DNA of 64,000 nucleotides from an uncultured Polaribacter sp. GTDB lineage: Bacteria; Bacteroidota; Bacteroidia; Flavobacteriales; Flavobacteriaceae. This document shows positions 8,995 through 18,112 of this stretch, piece by piece. The stretch lies in NCBI GenBank assembly GCA_943788045.1, contig CALSOT010000002.1, positions 428,310 through 492,309 of the forward strand. Reading direction: 5' to 3'. The translations under genes were made by a program, and so were the position numbers. The notes beneath the pieces were generated by a model that did no database searches, was not told the DNA's origin, and saw only the letters and a program-made list of their open reading frames with translations. The number at the start of each line of letters is the position of its first letter. The first letter of the stretch is position 1.

Positions 8995-10515
8995 ATGACC
9001 AAGAGAAAGATTGAAATAATGGATACGACACTTCGTGATGGAGAGCAAACATCAGGAGTGTCGTTTTCAGTTTCTGAAAAATTAACAATAGCAAAATTAT
9101 TAATTGAAGAATTAAAAGTAGATCGTCTAGAAATAGCATCTGCAAGAGTTTCTGAAGGCGAATTACAAGCTGTTAAAAAAATCACTTCTTGGGCTAATGA
9201 ACGTGATTTTTTAGATAAAATAGAGGTTCTAACTTTTGTTGATCAAGGAAAGTCTATCGACTGGATGATCGATGCTGGTGCGAAAGTTCAGAATTTATTA
9301 ACCAAGGGTTCTTTAAATCACTTAAAACATCAACTTAAAAAAACACCACAACAACATTTTTCAGAAATCAAAGCTACTATTGATTTAGCCGCAAAGCATA
9401 ATATAAAGACTAATGTCTACTTAGAAGACTGGTCTAACGGAATGCGAAATTCTAAAGAATATGTTTTTGAATATTTAGATTTTTTAGTTTCTCAAAATGT
9501 AGAGCGAGTTTTATTGCCAGACACTTTAGGGGTTTTAACTCCAAAAGAAACTGCGGAGTTTATTACTGAAGTTTGTGAGAAATATCCCACTTTTCATTTT
9601 GATTTTCATGGTCATAATGATTATGATTTAGGAGTTGCCAATGTAATGGAAGCCGTAAAATCAGGTATACACGGTTTGCATTTAACCATTAATGGAATGG
9701 GAGAACGTGCAGGAAATGCACCAATGGCAAGTGTTATTGCAGTAATTAATGATTTTCTTTCCGATGTAAAAATAACAGTAAATGAGAAAGCATTAAATAA
9801 AGTAAGTAAGTTAGTTGAAACATTTTCAGGATTTAGAATTCCGGTTAATAAACCGGTTGTGGGAGCAAACGTTTTTACACAAACAGCAGGAATTCATGCA
9901 GATGGCGATAATAAAAATAATCTCTATTTTAATGATTTAATGCCTGAACGTTTTGGAAGAAAACGTAAATATGCTTTAGGAAAAACATCGGGAAAAGCAA
10001 ATATTCAAAAAAATTTACAGGATTTAGGTCTAACTTTAAATGATGATGAACTCAAGAAAGTAACCCTAAGAATAATTGAGTTAGGTGATAAAAAAGAAGT
10101 GGTTTCTCAAGAAGATTTGCCATACATTATTTCTGATGTTTTAGATAGTGATACGATTGAAAAACGTGTTGTTGTAGAAAATTATTTATTAGCACATTCA
10201 AAAGGTATGAAACCATCTACTACTTTAAGTTTAAAAGTTGAAGGTGTACAGTATGAAGGACACGCTCAAGGTGATGGGCAATTTGATGCATTTATGAATG
10301 CACTCCGTAAACTCTATAAAAGACACAGTAAAAAAGATTTACCTGCGTTAATAGATTATACAGTAAGAATACCACCAGGAAGTAATTCTGACGCATTATG
10401 TGAAACGATTATTACTTGGCAATTAGAAAAGAAAGAATTTATTACACGTGGTTTAGATTCTGATCAAACAGTATCTGCAATTAAAGCTACTGAAAAAATG
10501 TTGAATATAATATAG
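8995..10515 (+). CDS. 2-isopropylmalate synthase family protein (HMGL-like with LeuA regulatory domain)
   Basis: The protein has 506 residues. It opens with the acyltransferase motif IMDTTLRDGEQTSGVSFS. The metal-binding HGHND (residues about 203-207) and GMGERAGNAP follow, then a linker and a C-terminal LeuA-type allosteric domain (about 370-506). Position between leuD and leuB argues for the first committed step of leucine synthesis, acetyl-CoA plus 2-oxoisovalerate to 2-isopropylmalate. This flavobacterial subfamily differs from classical LeuA, however. A citramalate synthase role (pyruvate as acceptor, isoleucine route) cannot be excluded from sequence alone. Confidence 0.85.
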   Translation: MTKRKIEIMDTTLRDGEQTSGVSFSVSEKLTIAKLLIEELKVDRLEIASARVSEGELQAVKKITSWANERDFLDKIEVLTFVDQGKSIDWMIDAGAKVQNLLTKGSLNHLKHQLKKTPQQHFSEIKATIDLAAKHNIKTNVYLEDWSNGMRNSKEYVFEYLDFLVSQNVERVLLPDTLGVLTPKETAEFITEVCEKYPTFHFDFHGHNDYDLGVANVMEAVKSGIHGLHLTINGMGERAGNAPMASVIAVINDFLSDVKITVNEKALNKVSKLVETFSGFRIPVNKPVVGANVFTQTAGIHADGDNKNNLYFNDLMPERFGRKRKYALGKTSGKANIQKNLQDLGLTLNDDELKKVTLRIIELGDKKEVVSQEDLPYIISDVLDSDTIEKRVVVENYLLAHSKGMKPSTTLSLKVEGVQYEGHAQGDGQFDAFMNALRKLYKRHSKKDLPALIDYTVRIPPGSNSDALCETIITWQLEKKEFITRGLDSDQTVSAIKATEKMLNII

Positions 10516-10708
10516 GTTACTATAGCCAGTTGACTGTAATCAGTTAGCTAGTTTTCGATTTAGATTTCTTTTGAGAGTCGTCTATCAGTAAGAGTGATTT
10601 TCGATTTTATGAAAAAATGTATCGACAACATTCATAGAATATATAAAATTAAAAGAATATTATAAATTATAAGCTGTTTATAAAGCAAGCAGTCAAAAGA
10701 ACAAAAGA

Positions 10709-11764
10709 ATGAAATTAAATATCGCATTATTAGCAGGAGATGGTATTGGACCAGAAGTAATTGATCAAGCAGTAAAAGTATCTGATGCAGTTGCTAAGAA
10801 ATTTAATCACGAAATTACTTGGAACCCAGCCTTAACAGGAGCAGCTGCAATTGATGCAGTTGGTGAGCCATATCCAGATGCAACACATGATATTTGTGTG
10901 GCTTCGGATGCTGTTTTATTTGGTGCAATTGGGCATCCAAAATATGATAACGATCCTTCTGCGACAGTCCGTCCAGAACAAGGTTTGTTAAAAATGCGTA
11001 AAAAATTAGGTTTATTTGCAAATGTAAGACCAACGTTTACGTTTCCATCTTTGTTAGATAAATCTCCCTTAAAAAGAGAAAGAATCGAGGGAACTGATTT
11101 AGTCTTTTTACGAGAATTAACGGGAGGTATTTACTTTGGCGAAAAAGGTAGAAGAGAAGAAGGAGAAACTGCATTTGATAATTGTGTATACACAAGAGCA
11201 GAGGTGCAGCGCATCGCTGTAAAAGGTTTTGAATTAGCAATGACGCGTAGTAAGAAATTATGCTGTGTAGATAAAGCAAACGTTTTAGAAACATCAAGAT
11301 TGTGGAGAGAAACCGTTCAAGCAATGGAGAAAGATTATCCAGAAGTTACTGTTTCTTACGAATTTGTAGATGCAGTTGCTATGCGTTTAGTACAATGGCC
11401 AAATAGTTATGATGTATTAATTACTGAAAACTTATTTGGAGATATTTTAACAGATGAAGCATCTGTGATTTCTGGTTCTATGGGATTAATGCCATCAGCA
11501 TCTGTGGGAATTGACAATGCTTTGTTTGAGCCAATACATGGTTCTTATCCACAAGCAACAGGTTTAAATATTGCAAACCCAATGGCTACAGTTTTATCTG
11601 CCGCTATGATGTTTGAAAACTTTGGTTTGCAAGAAGAAGGAAAAGCCATTAGAGCAGCAGTAAATAAAGCTTTAACCGCAGGTTTTGTGACTGAAGATTT
11701 AGCTGATGGAGGTAAATCTTACGGAACAAAAGAGGTAGGAGATTGGTTAGCAAAAAACATCTAA
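10709..11764 (+). CDS. leuB: 3-isopropylmalate dehydrogenase
   Basis: The protein has 351 residues. It carries the isocitrate/isopropylmalate dehydrogenase pattern: LLAGDGIGPEV at the N-terminus, LRKKLGLFANVRP-like MRKKLGLFANVRP, and RELTGGIYFGEKGRR. The metal site ITENLFGDILTDEASVISGS and NAD site EPIHGSYPQATGLNIANP follow. It oxidatively decarboxylates 3-isopropylmalate and completes the leu operon. A 193-base gap separates it from the preceding gene. I see no gene or clear promoter in that gap. Confidence 0.98.
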   Translation: MKLNIALLAGDGIGPEVIDQAVKVSDAVAKKFNHEITWNPALTGAAAIDAVGEPYPDATHDICVASDAVLFGAIGHPKYDNDPSATVRPEQGLLKMRKKLGLFANVRPTFTFPSLLDKSPLKRERIEGTDLVFLRELTGGIYFGEKGRREEGETAFDNCVYTRAEVQRIAVKGFELAMTRSKKLCCVDKANVLETSRLWRETVQAMEKDYPEVTVSYEFVDAVAMRLVQWPNSYDVLITENLFGDILTDEASVISGSMGLMPSASVGIDNALFEPIHGSYPQATGLNIANPMATVLSAAMMFENFGLQEEGKAIRAAVNKALTAGFVTEDLADGGKSYGTKEVGDWLAKNI

Positions 11765-11794
11765 TTATTAGATTTTAATTCGGTATTACAAAAT

Positions 11795-11822
11795 AATAGC
11801 TCTCAAATTTTTGAGAGCTATT
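11795..11822 (+). terminator. Hairpin closing the leu operon
   Basis: The arms AATAGCTCTCAAA (11795-11807) and TTTGAGAGCTATT (11810-11822) form a long perfect stem 31 bases after the leuB stop. There is no strong U-run, so it may be a weak terminator or an RNA-stabilising hairpin. Confidence 0.55.
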
Positions 11823-12011
11823 ACTTTGTATAAAATTTATTTTGAAATTATTTTTTTACTAATCCTCCAGGTTAATTTTTACTATTTTTTTTCACAACTT
11901 CCTGAGGTAACATTTTATATTTTTTGCCAAGAATTTCTAATGTTACTTAATGGAATTTATCCTGTAAGTTTTATATAAAATAAGGGCATAATTATCAATT
12001 AAACGTATAAT

Positions 12012-14219
12012 TTATTTTTTTGCTTTTTCAACCAATTCTATTTTTACAAGAGAGGTTTTTGTTGTAAAAACTCCATAATTTATTGTTACACTCTTTTTTT
12101 CAATTTTATCAATAGTGCCAATAGTATTAGAATCTATAATTCGAACGCGATCATTAATTTGGTAAACATAGAGCGATTTTTCTTTGGCTATTTTTGCTTC
12201 CTCAATTTTCTTTTCTTTTCTAACTTGAACTACCTTCTCTAAAACCTCTTTTTCTACTTTTTTAATAATTTCTTGTTGTTGTTTTTCTGCAATTTGTGCT
12301 TTCTGTTTTTGAGCTTTGGTTTTACGAACTTGAGGATTTTTAATAACTTGTTTTAACTTTAACTCTGCGGCCCATTTGTTAAAATTTGTATTTAACTCTT
12401 TTTTATTATTGGTTTGAAAATATTTGTTCAGCAACTCATTTGTTTTTCTACCTAGCATTAGCATTTTTTGATTTTGGTCGTAAAGTTCTTGAAAACCAGA
12501 CAACTTGTCTTGTATACGTTGCTCTTTTTCTTGTAAGTTATCTAAATGTATTTGACCTTTTGTATGTTGATTTTCTAGGTTTTCAGATTTCTTTTGTAAT
12601 CTATTGCGTTCCTTTTGTAGCTTAGAGATTGTTTTATCTAAGCGTATTTTTTCTGTTTCTACACGTTTTTTTGCTTTATTGATAACACTAAATGGAATAC
12701 CGTTTTTCTGTGCAACTTCAAAAGTAAACGAACTACCTGCTTGCCCAATAAATAATTTATATAATGGCTCTAAACTTCGTTCGTCAAATTGCATGTTTGC
12801 GTTGGTTACATTTTCTAATTCATTTGCCAATACTTTTAAATTAGAATAGTGCGTGGTAATAATTCCGAAAGCTTTCTTATAATAAAACTCTTCTAAGAAA
12901 ATTTCTGCTAAAGCACCACCTAATTCTGGATCAGAGCCTGTACCAAATTCATCAATTAAAAATAATGTATTTTCATTACATTTACGTAAAAAATTACGCA
13001 TATTCTTTAGCCTATAGCTGTATGTACTTAGTTGGTTTTCAATAGATTGATTATCTCCGATATCTGTTAATACGGTGTCGAAAATATAAGTTTGACTTCG
13101 TTCATCTACGGGAATTAAGATTCCACTTTGAATCATAATTTGTAATAATCCAATCGTTTTAAGGGTAATACTTTTTCCACCAGCATTAGGACCAGAAATA
13201 ACAATAATTTGTTGTTTATCATTTAATTCAATAGACTGAGAAACAGTTTTTAAATTTTGCTCTTTATTTTTTCTCCATAAGATTGGATGATAAGCATTTT
13301 TAAAAGAGATCTTTTTCTCTTTTGAAATTTTTGGTAAAATGGCATTTAGTTCTTGTGCGTATTTTGCCTTTGCACCAACAACATCCGTATGAATTAGAAA
13401 AGCAATGTATTCTTCCATTAAAAATACATACGGGCGAATTGTAGCTGATAAAAATCTTAATATTTTTATAATCTCCTGCTTTTCGTCATAAATTAAGTTT
13501 TGGTATTCTCTGCTGTAAGAAAGTGTTGCTTGAGGAGCGATATAAACGATGTTACCGGACTTTGATGATCCTAATAAACTTCCTGCAACTTTTTTTCTAT
13601 GCATCGCAGAAACAGCCAAAACTCTTTGATTATCAACCACAGTTTCTTTAATTTCATCTAAATATCCAGAGGCAATAGATTTAGATAAAGCACTAGAAAA
13701 ACTAGCTCCAATTTTTCCTCGAACGTTATTTATGTCTTTTCGTATTTGTTTTAAAATTGGTGAAGCATTATTTTTTACCTCTCCAGATATATCAATAACA
13801 TTCTTAATTTCATCATCTATAAAAGTGGTAAATTCTATTTTTTGAGAAAGCTCGTAAAATGTAGGAAATTGAGTTTTAAATTTTTTAAAAAACTTAATCA
13901 GTTCGTTAACAGTAATTGAAGTAGTCGCTATTTTTAAAAAAGCTCCTGTTTCTATAAAACTATTTTCTATAGCTAAGCGTTTTACGCTTTCTGTAATATT
14001 ATCAAAGTTATGGTTTGGAACTCTATTTTCGCTTTCGAAAGAAGATACATATTCATTAACTAATTCTAACTCTTTGAATAAGTCTTTTTTATTATGAATG
14101 GGCCCAATATTAAGTACTTTATCTCTCCCTAAACTAGAAATACAATATTCTGTAACGTGTTTTAGGACTGTTGAAAATTCGAGATCTTGTAATGTTTTTG
14201 TTGATATACTTTTGTTCAA
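12012..14219 (-). CDS. MutS2-family ATPase lacking the Smr domain
   Basis: The protein has 735 residues from a TTG start (14219). MutS core and lever regions (about 1-320) precede the ATPase: Walker A GPNAGGKS at 343-350, Walker B LFLIDEFGTGSDPELGGAL near 415-435, then ITTHY. A long charged coiled coil (about 510-660) and a small KOW-like end (YQINDRVRIIDSNTIGTIDKI) follow. Classical MutS2 continues into an Smr nuclease domain, which is absent here. MutS2 suppresses recombination or rescues collided ribosomes in other bacteria. Without Smr this one presumably binds but does not cut, or uses a partner. Its start faces ung. Confidence 0.9.
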   Translation of the reverse strand: MNKSISTKTLQDLEFSTVLKHVTEYCISSLGRDKVLNIGPIHNKKDLFKELELVNEYVSSFESENRVPNHNFDNITESVKRLAIENSFIETGAFLKIATTSITVNELIKFFKKFKTQFPTFYELSQKIEFTTFIDDEIKNVIDISGEVKNNASPILKQIRKDINNVRGKIGASFSSALSKSIASGYLDEIKETVVDNQRVLAVSAMHRKKVAGSLLGSSKSGNIVYIAPQATLSYSREYQNLIYDEKQEIIKILRFLSATIRPYVFLMEEYIAFLIHTDVVGAKAKYAQELNAILPKISKEKKISFKNAYHPILWRKNKEQNLKTVSQSIELNDKQQIIVISGPNAGGKSITLKTIGLLQIMIQSGILIPVDERSQTYIFDTVLTDIGDNQSIENQLSTYSYRLKNMRNFLRKCNENTLFLIDEFGTGSDPELGGALAEIFLEEFYYKKAFGIITTHYSNLKVLANELENVTNANMQFDERSLEPLYKLFIGQAGSSFTFEVAQKNGIPFSVINKAKKRVETEKIRLDKTISKLQKERNRLQKKSENLENQHTKGQIHLDNLQEKEQRIQDKLSGFQELYDQNQKMLMLGRKTNELLNKYFQTNNKKELNTNFNKWAAELKLKQVIKNPQVRKTKAQKQKAQIAEKQQQEIIKKVEKEVLEKVVQVRKEKKIEEAKIAKEKSLYVYQINDRVRIIDSNTIGTIDKIEKKSVTINYGVFTTKTSLVKIELVEKAKK

Positions 14220-14224
14220 TGTAC

Positions 14225-14249
14225 TATCTTTGAAATTTATACAAAAATA
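14225..14249. promoter_or_regulatory. Overlapping divergent promoters of mutS2 and ung
   Basis: TATCTTTG at 14225-14232 is a plus-strand -7 box for ung. CAAAAATA at 14242-14249 reads TATTTTTG on the minus strand and fits a -7 box for the MutS2 gene. The 37-base gap between the start codons forces the promoters to interleave. The -33 boxes would lie inside the opposite genes and are weak. Confidence 0.55.
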
Positions 14250-14256
14250 ACAAAGA

Positions 14257-14919
14257 ATGCATCGAAACCTTTCAGAATCTTGGAAAAATATTTTATCTGC
14301 GGAATTTGATAAACCCTATTTTAAAGAGTTAACTGGTTTTATTAATAAAGAGTATTCTAATTATCAATGTTTCCCGAAGATAGATGAGGTTTTTTCAGCT
14401 TTTGATAACTGTTCTTTTAAAGATTTAAAAGTGGTTATTATTGGGCAAGATCCTTATCATGACGAAAACCAAGCAAACGGATTGTGTTTTTCTGTAAAAG
14501 ACGGAATAAAACATCCACCTTCTTTAAAAAATATTTTTAAAGAAATGGCGACAGATTTAAATATAGAAATACCACAAAGTGGGAATCTAGAAAAATGGGC
14601 AAAACAAGGAGTTTTGTTATTAAATGCGACATTAACTGTAAGAGCGCACGAAGCAGGAAGTCATCAAAAAAAAGGCTGGGAAACGTTTACAGACTTTGTT
14701 ATTGAGCAAATTTCTAAAGAAAAAGAAAGTGTTGTTTTTTTACTTTGGGGAAAATTTGCAGAAAGTAAAATGAAACTAATCAATTTAAAAAAACATACAA
14801 TTCTTGTAGCTCCACATCCATCACCTTTAGGAGCATGGAGAGGTTGGTTTGGTAGTAAACATTTTTCTAAAACCAATGAGATTTTACAAAAAGAAAAAAA
14901 ATCTACGATAAAATGGTAG
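14257..14919 (+). CDS. ung: Uracil-DNA glycosylase (family 1)
   Basis: The protein has 220 residues. It removes uracil from DNA to start base excision repair. The water-activating loop GQDPYH is at 63-68 (Asp65 catalytic). LLNATLTVRAHEAGSH contains the uracil-binding Asn, and HPSPLGAWRGWFGSKHFSKTN carries the DNA-intercalation loop. Its last 17 bases overlap the end of the convergent glycosyltransferase gene. Confidence 0.98.
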   Translation: MHRNLSESWKNILSAEFDKPYFKELTGFINKEYSNYQCFPKIDEVFSAFDNCSFKDLKVVIIGQDPYHDENQANGLCFSVKDGIKHPPSLKNIFKEMATDLNIEIPQSGNLEKWAKQGVLLLNATLTVRAHEAGSHQKKGWETFTDFVIEQISKEKESVVFLLWGKFAESKMKLINLKKHTILVAPHPSPLGAWRGWFGSKHFSKTNEILQKEKKSTIKW

Positions 14920-15916
14920 GCAAAACTGTTTGGTAGTAATAGGGTAATAAAATTGCTTCAATAATTTCTTCTGTGGTATCAGGGTATTCAACTTCTATAA
15001 TTTTATTTGAAAGAATCCATTTTGTAATTTTAGGAATTCTTCTGTTATTTAGTTTTTTGATTACAGAAACGCCCATTTCTTTTAAAGCTAGTGCATTGCA
15101 TTGTTGCTCGTATTGGCTTTTCATAGGTATAACCATCAGTTTTTTCTTAAGATATAAAGCTTCAGAAGGTGTTTCAAAACCTGCACCACAAAGAACACCT
15201 GCAGATGAACTCATACTTTTTATAAAATCGAACTCATTAATTGGGTAAATTGTAACGTTTTTTTTAAAGATTAATCGTTTAACATCTTTTGAAAATATAT
15301 GCCATTTTACAATAGGAATTTTAGATAAAATTTTTACAATTTCATCAACTTTATAAGAAGGCAGATAGACAGTAATATGACCTTTATTCGTTATTTTTTT
15401 TGCTCTAATTGTTTTTCTAATAATTGGTGTAAAAGTTTCTGAACTATACGATTTAAAATGAAAACCAAAGCGTTCATTGCAAGGAGCATAGTATTTTAAA
15501 ATATATTTTTCAAATTTGTATTTTCCATATTTTGGAGATGCTACATCTAATACAGCATTTTGGTGACTTAATGAAATAATATTTACATTATTTAATTTTG
15601 CAGCCCAAGCGGAAATAGGTTCAAAATCGTTTATAATTAAATCATAATCTTTAATGGGTAGCTTTTTTATTTCTTTATAAAAACGAAGTAATTTCATTTT
15701 CTTAAAACTTTTCGAAAAGTCAATGCCTCCTTTTTTACCAATTGTAAAATTTAAACCTTTTAAATTGTATTTTACATCGAAACCCACATCTAAATTATTT
15801 TCATTTCCGCTAATTAAAATATCTAATTCTCCTTTTTCTTGAAGAATAGGGATAATTTCTTTAGCTCTTGTTATATGACCGTTTCCTGTACCTTGAATTG
15901 CGTATAGTAGCTTCAT
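14903..15916 (-). CDS. Glycosyltransferase-family protein, MurG-like fold
   Basis: The protein has 337 residues. The N-terminal motif YAIQGTGNGHITRAKEI resembles the G-G-H-x-x-R opening of GT28 (MurG/MGD-like) enzymes. The C-terminal domain has LCGAGFETPSEALYLKKKLMVIPM, the usual nucleotide-sugar binding region, followed by QYEQQCNALALKEMG. No signal peptide is present, so it acts in the cytoplasm or at the inner membrane face. It follows the LpxH-like gene by five bases, so the pair may act on the same envelope lipid. The donor and acceptor are unknown. Confidence 0.8.
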   Translation of the reverse strand: MKLLYAIQGTGNGHITRAKEIIPILQEKGELDILISGNENNLDVGFDVKYNLKGLNFTIGKKGGIDFSKSFKKMKLLRFYKEIKKLPIKDYDLIINDFEPISAWAAKLNNVNIISLSHQNAVLDVASPKYGKYKFEKYILKYYAPCNERFGFHFKSYSSETFTPIIRKTIRAKKITNKGHITVYLPSYKVDEIVKILSKIPIVKWHIFSKDVKRLIFKKNVTIYPINEFDFIKSMSSSAGVLCGAGFETPSEALYLKKKLMVIPMKSQYEQQCNALALKEMGVSVIKKLNNRRIPKITKWILSNKIIEVEYPDTTEEIIEAILLPYYYQTVLPTILS

Positions 15917-15921
15917 AGATG

Positions 15922-16800
15922 TTATTTTGATGGTTTTTGAATGTCAAACTCTTTTAATAGTTCTTCAAATAGAAAATTACCTTTTTCTTCTTTATTTAAA
16001 CTCTTCAGTTCTTTTTTACTTAATTTTTTTTCAATGTTTTTTGCTATTTTATCATTTGCATATTTATACAAACTCCACTTTTTATCTGTATACTCTAGTG
16101 CTGTTAAATTTTCTATCCAATCTCCAGAATTTAGATACATCGTTTTTCCCTTTGGAGTTTTAATTTCTTTAATTTCTGGTTGATGAATATGTCCACAGAT
16201 TACATAATCGTAATCACTTTCAATAGCAATGTCTGAAGCCGTTTTTTCAAAATTATTAACGAATTTAACGGCACTTTTTACACTGTTTTTTATCTTTTTA
16301 GAAAGGGATAATTTTCCATAACCTAAAAGATTACTAAACCAATTTATACATGTGTTTATAATAATTAAAAAATCGTACCCTTTACCGCCTAATTTTGCCA
16401 ACCACTTAGAGTGCTGCATAGTAACATCAAAAACATCTCCATGAAAAACCCAAGCTTTGTTATCATCAATATTTAAAACGAGTTTGTTTAAAATTTTAAA
16501 ATTCCCTAACTGAAAACCTTTAAATTTTCGTAACATTTCATCATGATTTCCAGTAATGTAATAAACTTCAGTTCCTTTAGATAATAGTGTTGTAATATGC
16601 TTAATGACACTCATATGAGACTTAGGGAAGTAATGTTTGTTAAATTGCCAAATGTCAATAATATCGCCATTTAAAATCAATACTTTAGGTTGTATCGTTT
16701 TTAAATAATTTAATAATTCATTTGCTCTGCAGCCATAAGTACCTAGGTGCACATCTGATATTACGACATAATCTATTGGACGTTTTTTAATTTTTTTCAT
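15922..16800 (-). CDS. LpxH-like metallophosphoesterase (UDP-2,3-diacylglucosamine diphosphatase family)
   Basis: The protein has 292 residues. Calcineurin-type metal motifs appear in order: DVHLG (near 19), NGDIID (near 45), GNHDE (near 80), FHGDVFD (near 117) and CGHIHQPE (near 200). This pattern is that of UDP-2,3-diacylglucosamine hydrolase relatives, which release lipid X in lipid A synthesis. Length and sequence are nearer to the longer LpxH-like proteins than to E. coli LpxH, so the substrate is inferred. It is co-transcribed with the glycosyltransferase downstream. Confidence 0.8.
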   Translation of the reverse strand: MKKIKKRPIDYVVISDVHLGTYGCRANELLNYLKTIQPKVLILNGDIIDIWQFNKHYFPKSHMSVIKHITTLLSKGTEVYYITGNHDEMLRKFKGFQLGNFKILNKLVLNIDDNKAWVFHGDVFDVTMQHSKWLAKLGGKGYDFLIIINTCINWFSNLLGYGKLSLSKKIKNSVKSAVKFVNNFEKTASDIAIESDYDYVICGHIHQPEIKEIKTPKGKTMYLNSGDWIENLTALEYTDKKWSLYKYANDKIAKNIEKKLSKKELKSLNKEEKGNFLFEELLKEFDIQKPSK

Positions 16801-17023
16801 TTAAAAAAGAGATGTAAAAAGTTTGATTCGTTTCTTATTTATAACTTTTGTAAAAATTATAATTTTAAAGATAAGAATAGACAAAAGCATTTGTATTACG
16901 GTTTCTCAAACTTACAGGTCTAATGTTTTATTAGTGTAAAATAATGATCAAAAAAAAGTAAGGAAAAATTTATTAAATTGTTTACTAAAAGTTAGTTTAA
17001 TGTTTTGATTTTTTGAAAGATAA
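16801..17023. other. Intergenic, no gene seen
   Basis: This AT-rich stretch lies between the start of the LpxH-like gene and the terminator of the next minus-strand operon. It should hold the promoter of the LpxH-like gene, but I see no convincing -33/-7 pair and no coding frame. Confidence 0.6.
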
Positions 17024-17055
17024 AACACAAAAAAAATCCGCTTTTTAGCGGATTT
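17024..17055 (-). terminator. Rho-independent terminator of the phosphorylase operon
   Basis: The arms AAATCCGC (17034-17041) and GCGGATTT (17048-17055) form the stem. On the minus strand the stem is followed by a run of eight T. It ends the operon that includes the 46-residue lipoprotein gene. Confidence 0.85.
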
Positions 17056-17086
17056 ATTGAATTTTAATTTATGAGTCAGGTAGAAA

Positions 17087-17227
17087 TTAAGAAAACTCTC
17101 CTTGATTTAATATTGTTTGAATCTTTGTTGTATTGTCTGCTAAACCGCAAGATGCTGATGTGCTTCTACAAGAGGAAAAACACATAATTCCTAAAATACA
17201 AACTGCAATAAATATTACTTTTTTCAT
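17087..17227 (-). CDS. Small lipoprotein, 46 residues
   Basis: A short frame reads MKKVIFIAVCILGIMCFSSC, then RSTSASCGLADNTTKIQTILNQGEFS. It has a classical lipoprotein signal with lipobox FSSC, so the mature peptide is only about 27 residues with one further Cys. It starts 15 bases after the binding-protein gene and is followed by a terminator, so it is the last gene of that operon. Similar tiny lipoproteins occur in flavobacteria by my recollection. No function is known. Confidence 0.75.
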   Translation of the reverse strand: MKKVIFIAVCILGIMCFSSCRSTSASCGLADNTTKIQTILNQGEFS

Positions 17228-17242
17228 AGATATTATCTTTTT

Positions 17243-18112
17243 TTAAATATACATATTTTTTATGAACTCACCTGGATTTTTCTTCTCTTCAATAACGTTA
17301 AATTGTAACAATTTATTCTGTATGCCAGTAATTAAATTTTTAGTAATAGGTTTTCCGTCATTCCATTCTGTAATCTTCAACCATTCCTGAATGTCTTTTA
17401 ATCTTTGCCCATATCTTTTTGCCAAGGTTTTATCAATATTTTCAATTTTTTTGAAGTCTTCTATTTGATAATTTATAATTTCTAATACCTCTTTTATTTC
17501 TTTAAAATTATTTTTTAAAACTTCATTTCTAACGGCAACCACAAAACAAGGCCACGGAGTAGGACAATCATCTAATCTTCTAAAAATACCATTATCAACT
17601 AATGGCTTTGTGGTAAAATGTTCCCACATAAAATAATCTGCTTCACCATTCGTAAGGGCATCAATACCTCCTTGTAAATCACCAATAACTTTAAATTTTA
17701 GTTTTGAAACATCCCAACCTTGGTTCCGTGCATTTACAATTGCCATTAAATGAGAGCCAGAACCAAATCTACTTATTGCTACTGTTGCGTGCTCTAGATC
17801 TTTAATTTTTTTAAAAGTTGATTTTGCGTCTACATGAATACCCCAAATTAGAGGGCTGTTTACAAAAGTCTGCAAAATTTTAGAAGGATTGCCATCAGTA
17901 ATATCTTTGATTATACCTTCAGTTAAAACAATGGCAATGTCTACTTCACCATTTCTTAAGGCTTTGCACATTTCTCCCGTTCCTCCGGGATAATCTTGCC
18001 AACGCAGATTGATATTGTGTTTGCTATATTTTTTGTCTTTCAAGGTTAAGTACCAAGGGTAATTGAAATGTTCTGGAACTCCACCAACTTTCAGGTTAGT
18101 CATTATATTCAA
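17243..18112 (-). CDS. Periplasmic-binding-protein fold (NMT1/SsuA-like), no signal peptide
   Basis: The frame has 289 residues; the true start may be the Met at 18103 (MTNLKVGGVPEHFNYPW). It looks like a type 2 solute-binding protein of the NMT1/SsuA group: an early LKVGG strand, the ligand loop QDYPGGTGEMCKALRNGEVD, AISRFGSGSHLMAIVNA, and EADYFMWEHFTTKP. It has neither a signal peptide nor a lipobox, and no transporter permease or ATPase is nearby, so it is probably cytosolic. Enzymes with this fold exist (MqnA, MqnD, THI5), so it may be an enzyme or ligand sensor. It overlaps the end of the nucleoside phosphorylase gene, implying translational coupling. Confidence 0.75.
   Translation of the reverse strand: MNIMTNLKVGGVPEHFNYPWYLTLKDKKYSKHNINLRWQDYPGGTGEMCKALRNGEVDIAIVLTEGIIKDITDGNPSKILQTFVNSPLIWGIHVDAKSTFKKIKDLEHATVAISRFGSGSHLMAIVNARNQGWDVSKLKFKVIGDLQGGIDALTNGEADYFMWEHFTTKPLVDNGIFRRLDDCPTPWPCFVVAVRNEVLKNNFKEIKEVLEIINYQIEDFKKIENIDKTLAKRYGQRLKDIQEWLKITEWNDGKPITKNLITGIQNKLLQFNVIEEKKNPGEFIKNMYI

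Noticed and set aside
11872..11946. Minus-strand frame of 24 codons (LEILGKKYKMLPQEVVKK) after the MutS2 gene
   Set aside because: It looks coding-like but is too short, has no start near a stop, and I recall no match.
14903..14919. Overlap of the 3' ends of ung and the glycosyltransferase gene as a special arrangement
   Set aside because: Short convergent overlaps are common in compact genomes.
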